Positions 57,441 to 64,000 of a stretch of DNA of 64,000 bases are shown piece by piece. Source of the DNA: Fodinibacter sp963763015. Its GTDB lineage: Bacteria > Actinomycetota > Actinomycetes > Actinomycetales > Dermatophilaceae. The DNA is taken from the NCBI GenBank assembly GCA_963763015.1, contig CAVXML010000009.1:62001-126000 (forward strand), read 5' to 3'. A program made the translations under genes and the position numbers. Positions within the stretch are counted from its first letter, which is position 1. Each line of letters begins with the position of its first letter. The notes under the pieces were generated by a model. It was not told the DNA's origin and did no database searches. It saw nothing but the letters and a program-made list of their open reading frames with translations.

Positions 57441-58361
57441 TCAGACGTCGTGGTGCAGCGCCTCGACCGGCGGATCCTCGGCGGCCGAGGCGTTGGGGTC
57501 GCGGGCGGTCGGCCGAAGCTCGACGAGGTACATCGCGGCCACGACGAGCGCCCCGCCGACGAGCATCCGACGGGTGAGGTCCTCGCCGCCGAGCACGACG
57601 GCGAAGAACGCCGCGAACACCGGTTCCAGGGCCATGACGATCGCCGCACGGGTGGCGGTGAGGTAGGCCTGCGCCCAGGTCTGGGCCCACAGGGCGAGCG
57701 CACCGGCGACGAGCGCCATGTAGAGGAGCGACGCCCACTGGCCACCGTCCGCGGGGAGGGTGAGCCCGTCGGGGACGGCGGCGGCCGACGTGACGACCGT
57801 GATGGTGCCCGCCTGGACCGTCGCGAGGCCGACGGCGGCGCCCGGGGTGGACCACCGGCCGAGCGCGACGATGTGGCCCGCGTAGACCAGTGCCGCCACG
57901 AGGGTGAGCGCCTCGCCGAGGCCGAGGGCGAACCCGCGCAGCGAGAGCAGGGCCAACCCGGCCGTCGCCAGGGCGACGGCCGCCCAGGTGACCGCGCCGA
58001 TGCGCTCGCGCAGCAGCACGGCACCGAGCACCGGGGTGAGCACCACGTAGGTGCCGGTGATGAAGCCGGACACCGAGGCGTCGGTGTGCTGCAGGCCCAT
58101 GGTCTGCAGCACCTGGGCGACCCCGTAGAGGACACCGAGGACCAGGCCCACCCTGAGCTCGTGCCGGCTGAGCGCCATCGTCTGGCGGCGGAACAGGACG
58201 AACATCACGAGCGCGGCGATCCCGAACCGCACGGCGAGGAAGTCCGCGGGTGGAACGTCCTCGACGAGGTCGCGGATGAGGAAGAACGTCGAGCCCCAGA
58301 CCGCCGTGACGGCGACGAGCAGCAGGGTCGCGAGCCGGGCCCGCCCCGGAAGGGCCGTCAC
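57441..58361 (-). CDS. EamA/DMT family transporter
   Basis: A 306-residue permease of the drug/metabolite transporter superfamily with ten membrane helices in two EamA repeats (about residues 8-140 and 150-285). It begins with WGSTFFLIRDLVEDVPPADFLAVRF, and the second repeat has ALEPVFAAFFAVVLGGE, both characteristic. The substrate is unknown. It lies 30 bases downstream of the PASTA kinase gene on the same strand, so the two are probably co-transcribed. Confidence 0.9.
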   Translation of the reverse strand: MTALPGRARLATLLLVAVTAVWGSTFFLIRDLVEDVPPADFLAVRFGIAALVMFVLFRRQTMALSRHELRVGLVLGVLYGVAQVLQTMGLQHTDASVSGFITGTYVVLTPVLGAVLLRERIGAVTWAAVALATAGLALLSLRGFALGLGEALTLVAALVYAGHIVALGRWSTPGAAVGLATVQAGTITVVTSAAAVPDGLTLPADGGQWASLLYMALVAGALALWAQTWAQAYLTATRAAIVMALEPVFAAFFAVVLGGEDLTRRMLVGGALVVAAMYLVELRPTARDPNASAAEDPPVEALHHDV

Positions 58362-58391
58362 GAGGTCGTCATCAGGTCGGTCGCGGTGCCG

Positions 58392-60332
58392 TCAGACGAT
58401 CGTGATCGTGACGGTGCTGCCCTTGGGCGCCCGGCCGCCCTCCGGGTCCTGGAGGCGCACCCTTCCGAAGAACCCGCCCAGGGCACGGCGCACTTCGACG
58501 GTGAAGCCGGCCCCCTCGAGCGCCCGACGCGCTTCGTCGAGCCGCTGGCCGACAACGTTGGGAACCTCGACGAGGACCGGCCCCTTGGAGACCACGAGCC
58601 GCACGGTGTCACCCCGGAACAGCGTCCCGTCACGGGGGTCCTGGCGCACGACCCTGCCCTTCGGGACGGTGTCGCTGTTCTCGGTGGCGCTCGCGTCGAC
58701 GCGCAGGCCGAGGTCCTTGAGCGTTCGGGAGGCGTTCCCCGCGTCCTTGCCCGTGAGGTCGGGGACCTTGATCGGTTCGCGGCCCTTGCTCACCGTCATC
58801 GCCACGGCGGTGCCCTTCTTCAGGCTCGCGCCGGGCCCGGGCTTGGCGGACACGACCTGGCCCTCGGGGACCTTCTCGTTGAACGCCTCGGTCACCTTGC
58901 CGACCGCGAGGTTCACCTCCCCGATACGCGCGCGGGCCTCGGCCAGGGTCATGCCCACCACCGGTGGGACGGCATACCGCTCGGGACCCTTCGAGACGAC
59001 GACGGCGACCTGTGCCCCCCGTTGTGTCGTCTCCCCGGCCCCGGGCTGCACCGAGACCACCGTCCCGGTCGGGACCTTCTCGTCGAACGCCCGCGAGACG
59101 GACGGCTCGAGGGATGCCGCGCGCACCGCCTCCACGGCTTCCTCCTCGGTGCTGCCCACGACCGACGGCACGGTGGCGGTCGCTCCCGGGCCGAGGAAGA
59201 AGAACCACGCCGTCAGGGCCGCGATGAGGGCGGACCCGACGACGGCGGGCCACCACCGGCGGGGACGGGCGTGAGGCCCCGCCACAACCACGCCTCGCAG
59301 CGCAGGCGGGGGGATGCTCATGGCAGCCGTGTCGGACCTCGGGAGCGCCACCACGCCGCTCTGGAGCCCCGAGGCGTCGGCCACGGCGCCGGCTCCTTGG
59401 TGCAGAGGCAGGGCGGCGGTCGAGGTGGGTACGGCGGCGGCCACCACCGCCGCGCGACCCTCGGGCCGTGCGTCGAGGTCGCCCAGGCTGAGCGTCGTGC
59501 GGGTCTGGCGAACGAGGGCCAGGAAGGCGCCGGCATCGGCGGGCCTCTCGTCCGGGTCCCGGGCGGTCGCCACGGCGACGAGCTCGTCGAGGGCCGGTGG
59601 CAGGTCCGGAACCCGGGACGAGGGGACCGGAACCCCTCCGTGGACGTGCTGGTAGGCGACGTGGATCGCCGTCTCCCCGGTGAACGCCTTGGTGCCGGTG
59701 AGCATCTCGAAGAGCACGAGCCCCGCCGCGTACACGTCGGACCGGGCGTCGGCGACGCCCCGCTCGACCAGCTCGGGGGAGAGGTAGGCGACGGTGCCGA
59801 GGAGCAGCCCCGACGAGCTCGTCATCGTCTGGCTCGACACCGCGCGGGCCAGCCCGAAGTCGGCCACCTTGACGGTTCCGTTGGTGTTCAGGATGACGTT
59901 CTCGGGCTTGACGTCTCGGTGGATCAGCCCCGAGGCGTGGGCCTCCGCGAGCGCGAGGAGGACCGGCTCGAGCACGTCGAGGGCGGCTCGGGGGCTGAGC
60001 GCCCCCTCGGCGCGCAGGACCTCTCGCAGCGTCTGGCCGGGCACGTACTCCATCGCCAGGAAGATGTTCCCGTCGTCCTCCCCCTGGTCGAAGACGGCCA
60101 CGACGTTCGGGTGGGACAGCGACGCCGACGAGCGTGCCTCGCGCCGGAAACGGGTGACGAAGCTCTCGTCGTGGACGAGGTGGGGGCGCATCACCTTGAG
60201 CGCGACCTCACGGTCCAGGCGCTCGTCCACCGCGAGGTAGACCGTGGCCATCCCGCCGTCGGCGAGTCGACGCAGCACGCGGTAGCGGCCGTCGAGGGTG
60301 CGCCCGATCAGCGCGTCGCCGGGAGATGACAC
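58392..60332 (-). CDS. PASTA-domain Ser/Thr protein kinase (PknL position)
   Basis: A 646-residue receptor kinase. The kinase domain (about 18-275) is complete: LADGGMATVY (glycine loop), K46 in VALKVM, IHRDVKPEN (H138-N144), VADFGLA (D158) and LSPE. One membrane helix (about 375-397) leads to four outside PASTA domains that should bind muropeptides or lipid II. The start is GTG 60332 because TACACT lies 6 bases upstream; GTG 60359 would add nine residues. By position it matches PknL (Rv2176), but PknL as I recall lacks PASTA domains. It is divergent from the Rv2175c-like gene. Confidence 0.93.
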   Translation of the reverse strand: MSSPGDALIGRTLDGRYRVLRRLADGGMATVYLAVDERLDREVALKVMRPHLVHDESFVTRFRREARSSASLSHPNVVAVFDQGEDDGNIFLAMEYVPGQTLREVLRAEGALSPRAALDVLEPVLLALAEAHASGLIHRDVKPENVILNTNGTVKVADFGLARAVSSQTMTSSSGLLLGTVAYLSPELVERGVADARSDVYAAGLVLFEMLTGTKAFTGETAIHVAYQHVHGGVPVPSSRVPDLPPALDELVAVATARDPDERPADAGAFLALVRQTRTTLSLGDLDARPEGRAAVVAAAVPTSTAALPLHQGAGAVADASGLQSGVVALPRSDTAAMSIPPPALRGVVVAGPHARPRRWWPAVVGSALIAALTAWFFFLGPGATATVPSVVGSTEEEAVEAVRAASLEPSVSRAFDEKVPTGTVVSVQPGAGETTQRGAQVAVVVSKGPERYAVPPVVGMTLAEARARIGEVNLAVGKVTEAFNEKVPEGQVVSAKPGPGASLKKGTAVAMTVSKGREPIKVPDLTGKDAGNASRTLKDLGLRVDASATENSDTVPKGRVVRQDPRDGTLFRGDTVRLVVSKGPVLVEVPNVVGQRLDEARRALEGAGFTVEVRRALGGFFGRVRLQDPEGGRAPKGSTVTITIV

Positions 60333-60338
60333 CGTAGG

Positions 60339-60344
60339 AGTGTA
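60339..60344 (-). promoter_or_regulatory. -10 box of PASTA kinase gene
   Basis: TACACT lies 6 bases before the GTG at 60332. The 199-base divergent gap to 60532 otherwise holds a possible CACCCT box for the other gene and no obvious operator. Confidence 0.5.
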
Positions 60345-60531
60345 CGTAGTTCCGCTCACCGGCCTTCTCCCGTCCGCCCGGGGGCGCGGCGCCGAGGGCT
60401 GTTGCTGGAGTGACGGATGGGGTTATCGAGGTCGATGCTATCGGAGGGGCCCGCCCGCGGCGGGGAACCCGCCGGTGTCGCCCCCACCGTCGCGGTCCGC
60501 GGGCCATGTCACGCTGTGGCACCCTGTGCCC

Positions 60532-60918
60532 GTGAGCACTGCGCCCGAGGACCCGCCGCAGCCCGCCGTGGAGGACCTGGTCGGTGAGTGGCTGACGATT
60601 CCCGACGTCGCCGACCGCCTCGGTGTCCCCCTGTCCACGGTCCGCCGCCTCGTCGAGGACCGCGAGCTGCTCGCCCACCGGGTCGGGGAGCGGCGAGTCG
60701 TCGCGGTCCCGGCCGGCTTTCTCGACGACCAGGGCCCCCTGCACGCCCTCAAGGGCACCTTCACGGTGCTCGCCGACGGCGGCATGTCGGACGAGCAGAT
60801 CCTCCGTTGGCTGCACACCCCCGACCAGACGCTGCCGGTCCCCGGAACGCCCCTGGACGCCATCCGCGCGGGGTTCAAGACCGAGGTTCGTCGCCGGGCG
60901 ATGGAGGAGGCCTTCTAG
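60532..60918 (+). CDS. Rv2175c family DNA-binding protein
   Basis: A 128-residue regulator: an N-terminal helix-turn-helix with LTIPDVADRLGVPLSTVRRLVEDREL split as usual for MerR/excisionase-like folds, then the Rv2175c C-terminal domain (LKGTFTVLADGGMSDEQI, GTPLDAIRAGFKTEVRRRA). Rv2175c is phosphorylated by PknL on an N-terminal threonine in M. tuberculosis; here a Ser-Thr pair sits at residues 2-3. It is divergent from the kinase gene as in mycobacteria, so it is likely a substrate. GTG 60532; weak CACCCT box 6 bases upstream. Confidence 0.9.
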   Translation: MSTAPEDPPQPAVEDLVGEWLTIPDVADRLGVPLSTVRRLVEDRELLAHRVGERRVVAVPAGFLDDQGPLHALKGTFTVLADGGMSDEQILRWLHTPDQTLPVPGTPLDAIRAGFKTEVRRRAMEEAF

Positions 60919-60933
60919 CCCAGGCGTAGAGCC

Positions 60934-62019
60934 TCAGGCGGTGCGCGCGGTCGCCACGTCGACGAGGTCGCCCAGGGCGGCGCGAGCCCGTGGCTCGAGA
61001 GCGGATGCCGTGGCGAGGGCCTCCCGCGCGGCGCCCGCGAGGCTGGTGATCTCGTCCTCGACCACCCGGACCGCCCCCGAGCCCTCGATGACGAGGCGGA
61101 GCTCCTCGACCTGCCGGGCGTCGAGGTCGCGGCGCCCGACCAGCTCCTCGATCCGGGCTCCGGCCCGGGCGCCGGCTCCCGCGAGGGCGTGGGCGAGCAG
61201 GACGGTGCGCTTCCCCTCGCGAAGGTCGTCGCCGGCGGGCTTGCCGGTCTGCTCGGGATCACCGAAGACGCCGAGCAGGTCGTCGCGCAGCTGGAAGGCA
61301 CGGCCGAGGGCCAGGCCGTAGCACGAGAGCGCGGACAGGCCGGTCTGGGTGAGCCCTCCGGTCGTCGCCCCGATGAGCAGCGGGTGCTCGACGCTGTACT
61401 TGGCGCTCTTGTAGCGGATCACCCGACCCGCCCGCTCGACCCGGTCCTCGGGACGCACCCCGTGCCACGGCCGCATCGACTCGACGACGTCGAGGAACTG
61501 GCCCGCCATGAGCTGGCTGCGCATCCGGTCGAAGACCGGGCGGCCGCGCAGCAGGTCGGCCTGGGGCAGGCCGCACGTCGCGTAGACCTCGTCGGTCCAG
61601 GTGAGGCAGAGGTTGCCCGCGAGCACCGCGCCCGCGAGGCCGAAGCGGTCCCCGTCGCCCTCCCAGCGCCGCTCGGCGTGCCAGGTGGCGAGCGCGCGGT
61701 GCGTGGCCGGCATCCCCCGCCTGGTGTCCGAGTCGTCCATGACGTCGTCGTGGATCAGCGCCGCGGCCTGGAAGAGCTCCATCGCGCTCGCGAGGCGCAC
61801 GAGCGCGTCGGAGTCCGGGCGGCCCGCGGCACGGTGGCCCCAGTAGAGGAAGGCCGCACGCAGCCGCTTCCCACCGCGCAGGAGACCGGTCACCGCGGCG
61901 AGGAGGTCGTCGACGTCGGGGCCCAGCTCGGCGAGCACACCGGCCTGGCGGGCGAGCTCGGCGTCCAGGCACTCCTGGACCCGTCTCCGCAGGTCGGAGT
62001 CGTCGAGCGGGCTGGGCAC
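60934..62019 (-). CDS. Polyprenyl diphosphate synthase (IdsA-like)
   Basis: This trans-prenyltransferase makes geranylgeranyl- or longer diphosphates. The 361 residues have GGKRLRAAFLYWGH, the first Asp-rich motif IHDDVMDDSDTRRG, a KSAKYSVEHPLLIG segment and a second Asp-rich region FQLRDDLLGVFGD. GTG 62019 was chosen for the CAGGAGG site 6 bases upstream; the longer frame to 62067 overlaps the metF promoter. Rv2173 (idsA2) is the probable orthologue. Product length cannot be set from sequence alone. Confidence 0.92.
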   Translation of the reverse strand: MPSPLDDSDLRRRVQECLDAELARQAGVLAELGPDVDDLLAAVTGLLRGGKRLRAAFLYWGHRAAGRPDSDALVRLASAMELFQAAALIHDDVMDDSDTRRGMPATHRALATWHAERRWEGDGDRFGLAGAVLAGNLCLTWTDEVYATCGLPQADLLRGRPVFDRMRSQLMAGQFLDVVESMRPWHGVRPEDRVERAGRVIRYKSAKYSVEHPLLIGATTGGLTQTGLSALSCYGLALGRAFQLRDDLLGVFGDPEQTGKPAGDDLREGKRTVLLAHALAGAGARAGARIEELVGRRDLDARQVEELRLVIEGSGAVRVVEDEITSLAGAAREALATASALEPRARAALGDLVDVATARTA

Positions 62020-62092
62020 GGGAACCTCCTGGCAGCCGCCCGGGAGGCGGTCGGATCGTGGCTGCACCGAGCCTACGGCGTGGGCACTGGGT

Positions 62093-62098
62093 TAACCT
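62093..62098 (+). promoter_or_regulatory. -10 box of metF (leaderless type)
   Basis: TAACCT (within GTTAACCT) lies 7 bases before the ATG at 62106 and supports that start. Confidence 0.5.
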
Positions 62099-62105
62099 CA
62101 CCGCC

Positions 62106-63011
62106 ATGGCGCACCACGGCGGAGGGGGACGACCCGAGCACCTCGTGGCCTCGATCCCGTGGCGCCTGGCCCAGGAGCGCCCGTCCATCAGCTTCGAGTT
62201 CTTCCCGCCCCGCGACGACGCCTCGGAGGCGCAGCTCTGGACCGCGATCCGTCAGCTCGAGCGCCTGCGACCTGCCTTCGTCTCGGTGACGTACGGCGCG
62301 GGGGGAACCACCCAGGACCGCACGGTCCGGGTGACCGGCCGGATCGCGGACGAGACGTCGCTGACCCCGCTCGCCCACCTCACCTGTGTCGGGGCCTCGG
62401 TGCGGCAGGTGCGCAAGGTGGTCGGGGCCTACGCCGCGTCGGGGGTGCGCAACATCCTGGCGCTGCGCGGCGACCCGCCCGGGAACGTGCGTGGCCCCTG
62501 GACTGCCCACCCGGAGGGGCTCGACCACGCCGACCAGCTCGTCGCGCTGATCAGGAGCCTCGGCGACTTCACCGTTGGGGTCGCCGCCTTTCCCGACGTC
62601 CATCCGGACAGCCCGGACCTCGACCACGACGTCGAGGTGCTCGTGCGCAAGGCGGATGCCGGGGCGAGCTTCGCGATCAGCCAGATGATCTTCGACGCCG
62701 ACTCCTACCTCCGGCTGCGCGACCGGCTCGCGGTGCGGCGTGACCTGCCGATCACCCCCGGACTCATGCCGGTGACGAACCTCCGGCAGATCCACCGGAT
62801 GTCCGAGCTCATGGGGACACCGCTGCCGCCCGCCGTCGTCGCGCGGCTCGAGGCGGTCAAGGACGACCCCGACGCCGTGCGGGCGGTCGGCGTGGAGATC
62901 GCGACCGAGCTGGGGCAGCGCATGCTCGACGAGGGCGCTCCCGGCATCCACTTCATCACCATGAACCGGTCGACGGCGACGCTCGAGGTCTTCGACAACC
63001 TGGCGCTCTGA
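62106..63011 (+). CDS. metF: Methylenetetrahydrofolate reductase
   Basis: MetF reduces 5,10-methylene- to 5-methyl-tetrahydrofolate for methionine synthesis. The 301-residue flavoprotein has ISFEFFPPRD (catalytic Glu region), SVTYGAGGTTQDRTV, HLTCVGAS, ILALRGDPPG, SFAISQMIFD and TPGLMPVTN, all in order. It draws on the same folate pool as GcvT in this window. The phosphopantetheinyl transferase gene begins 1 base after its stop, so they are co-transcribed. In M. tuberculosis metF (Rv2172c) also lies beside idsA2. Confidence 0.95.
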   Translation: MAHHGGGGRPEHLVASIPWRLAQERPSISFEFFPPRDDASEAQLWTAIRQLERLRPAFVSVTYGAGGTTQDRTVRVTGRIADETSLTPLAHLTCVGASVRQVRKVVGAYAASGVRNILALRGDPPGNVRGPWTAHPEGLDHADQLVALIRSLGDFTVGVAAFPDVHPDSPDLDHDVEVLVRKADAGASFAISQMIFDADSYLRLRDRLAVRRDLPITPGLMPVTNLRQIHRMSELMGTPLPPAVVARLEAVKDDPDAVRAVGVEIATELGQRMLDEGAPGIHFITMNRSTATLEVFDNLAL

Positions 63012-63012
63012 G

Positions 63013-63798
63013 GTGCAGAACCACTGGTGGGCCGGTCACGAGGATGCCCTGCCCGACGGGCTGGACTGGCTGTCGGCCCGGGAGCAGGCGCGGCTCGAGG
63101 GCGTGCGCTTCACCAAGCGACGCACGGAGTACCTCCTGCGCCGGTGGGTCGGCAAGCGGGCCGTGGCGGCCCGGCTCGGCCTGGCGACCGACCGCACGTC
63201 GTTGGCCGGCATCGAGGTCCTCAACCGGGTCACGGGCGCGCCGTACGTCTCGATCGGAGGTGCGCCGGCATCGTTGGAGATCTCGCTCTCCGACCGGGCG
63301 GGGTGTGCGGTCGCGGTTCTGGGGGCCGCCGGATCAGGGAGTGCGCTCGGGGTCGACCTCGAGGTCGTCGAGTCGCGCAGCCAGGGGTTCGTGACCGACT
63401 TCCTGACCCGCGCGGAGCAGGAGTGGGTGACCGGCGAGGCGGCCGAGGACGAGCGGCTCGGGCGGGACGCCGCCGCGAACCTGGTGTGGTCGGCCAAGGA
63501 GTCCGCGCTCAAGGTGCTGCGGCTGGGGCTGCGGGCGGACACCCGCTGGGTCGAGGTCGCCGTTGCCCCCCACGCGCGCGACGACGGGTGGGCCCGGCTT
63601 ACCGCCACCTGGCGCGGCGGAACGGTCCTGCCCGGGTGGTGGCGCCGGGACGGCGTCTTCCTGCTCACCGTCGTGGCGGCCGGCGACCTGGAGCCGCCCG
63701 TGGCCCTCGAGGGAGCGGCGGACCTGACCACCGCCAGGCCGGTGCACAGCTGGCTCGGCCGCCCGCTCGTCACCCCACCGGAGCAGCCGCCGGCGTGA
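63013..63798 (+). CDS. 4'-phosphopantetheinyl transferase (Sfp type)
   Basis: This enzyme activates carrier proteins by adding the CoA phosphopantetheine arm. The 261-residue protein has YLLRRWVGKRAVAARLG in the N-terminal half, LGVDLEVVESR (magnesium-binding Asp and Glu) and VWSAKESALKVLRLGL (catalytic Glu and Lys), the Sfp double-fold layout. GTG 63013, 1 base after metF. No polyketide or peptide synthase is in the window; the target may be elsewhere. Its last 29 bases overlap the convergent gene. Confidence 0.9.
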   Translation: MQNHWWAGHEDALPDGLDWLSAREQARLEGVRFTKRRTEYLLRRWVGKRAVAARLGLATDRTSLAGIEVLNRVTGAPYVSIGGAPASLEISLSDRAGCAVAVLGAAGSGSALGVDLEVVESRSQGFVTDFLTRAEQEWVTGEAAEDERLGRDAAANLVWSAKESALKVLRLGLRADTRWVEVAVAPHARDDGWARLTATWRGGTVLPGWWRRDGVFLLTVVAAGDLEPPVALEGAADLTTARPVHSWLGRPLVTPPEQPPA

Positions 63799-64000
63799 CA
63801 TCTGCGGAGCGTTCGGGCATGCGCGCCATGCCCCGTTCCAGCGCGTCCACGATGTAGGGCCGCAGTGTGGAGGCCGCGATGATGCGGTCGACCGACCCCA
63901 CCCGCAGGGCCCTCTCGATCGTGTGGATCGCGTCGAACTCGTCGGCCACGTCGTGCAGCTTCTCCGACCGCACCTCCTCGACCACCCTGGCCGCCCTGGC
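63770..64000 (-). CDS. Unrecognised protein, C-terminal part only
   Basis: The reading frame stays open to the end of the window, so the N-terminus lies beyond it; about 76 residues are seen. It is helical and charged, with VADEFDAIHTIERALRVGSVDRII and then LRPYIVDALERGMARMPER, followed by a Pro/Ala tail. No family recognised. The 29-base overlap with the phosphopantetheinyl transferase end is the only context. The in-frame GTG codons near 63985 could be starts but none has a clear ribosome site. Confidence 0.6.
   Translation of the reverse strand, partial: ARAARVVEEVRSEKLHDVADEFDAIHTIERALRVGSVDRIIAASTLRPYIVDALERGMARMPERSADVTPAAAPVG

Noticed and set aside
57450..60329. A 959-codon open frame on the plus strand opposite the EamA and PASTA kinase genes
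   Set aside because: High-GC shadow: Arg/Gly/Glu/His-rich, no domain, and fully antisense to two clear genes.

Overview
The window is a gene-dense, very GC-rich stretch of a Gram-positive actinobacterial chromosome. Evidence: near-universal G/C third positions, many GTG starts, a bcc-aa3 respiratory chain (CtaCDEF, QcrABC), a PASTA Ser/Thr kinase beside an Rv2175c-type DNA-binding protein, a deazaflavin-dependent oxidoreductase and actinobacterial DUF families (DUF4191, DUF3043, DUF5302). Protein flavour suggests Micrococcales, perhaps the Intrasporangiaceae/Dermatophilaceae group; that is an inference. About 64 protein genes were found. I recognised no rRNA, tRNA, CRISPR array, insertion sequence or prophage, and no gap between genes exceeds about 200 bases.

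Layout. 1-2352: end of a membrane protein, a DUF4191 protein and lipA, with lipB next (to 3027). 3096-8856: an MMPL exporter, a Gfo/Idh/MocA oxidoreductase, a peptidase E-like enzyme and a degenerate membrane kinase. 8873-13310: lpdA, sucB (two lipoyl domains) and a TIGR01777 epimerase. 13469-21738: small conserved proteins, pepA (frameshifted), gcvT, an M20 peptidase, a Xi-class GST-like enzyme and nadA. 21801-26715: glycerate kinase, an ErpA-type Fe-S protein, a PfkB kinase, aat, and a TusA-like/cysteine-desulfurase-like pair. 26811-34913: ctaC-ctaD-ctaF facing ctaE-qcrC-qcrA-qcrB. 35008-43447: a receiver-like protein, trpD, an AsnC-type effector domain, a DEDD/UvrC-like nuclease, a metalloprotease-like lipoprotein, a GT-C-like membrane protein and fadD15. 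43525-47361: SRPBCC protein, ArsA-type ATPase, Cys-motif protein, ROK glucokinase and an EEP-family enzyme. 47562-50168: beta-glucosidase (frameshifted) with an MFS transporter. 50968-57419: plsC, MacS-type histidine kinase and regulator, class II DAHP synthase, threonine aldolase, a secreted protein and a nitroreductase-fold protein. 57441-64000: EamA transporter, PASTA kinase, Rv2175c homologue, polyprenyl synthase, metF, a phosphopantetheinyl transferase and a partial gene.

How it fits together. From memory, much of the order matches Mycobacterium tuberculosis Rv2171-Rv2219 (metF/idsA2/Rv2175c/pknL/aroG ... plsC ... ArsA/SRPBCC/fadD15 ... trpD/ctaE/qcrCAB/ctaC ... gcvT/pepB/sucB/lipB/lipA), so this is largely ancestral core sequence with lineage-specific inserts. 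Themes are lipoate-dependent metabolism (lipA, lipB, sucB, lpdA, gcvT), respiration, Fe-S and sulfur handling, aromatic amino acid and one-carbon synthesis, and envelope lipids.

Most notable: three copies of a long dispersed palindrome with shared ends; a recurrent TANNNT box 6-7 bases before start codons, implying widespread leaderless transcription; a cysteine-desulfurase homologue lacking the PLP lysine; and two genes (pepA, GH1) each broken by one inserted base, which may be sequence errors. I saw no convincing unknown defence or mobile system; the palindrome family is the best candidate for something undescribed.
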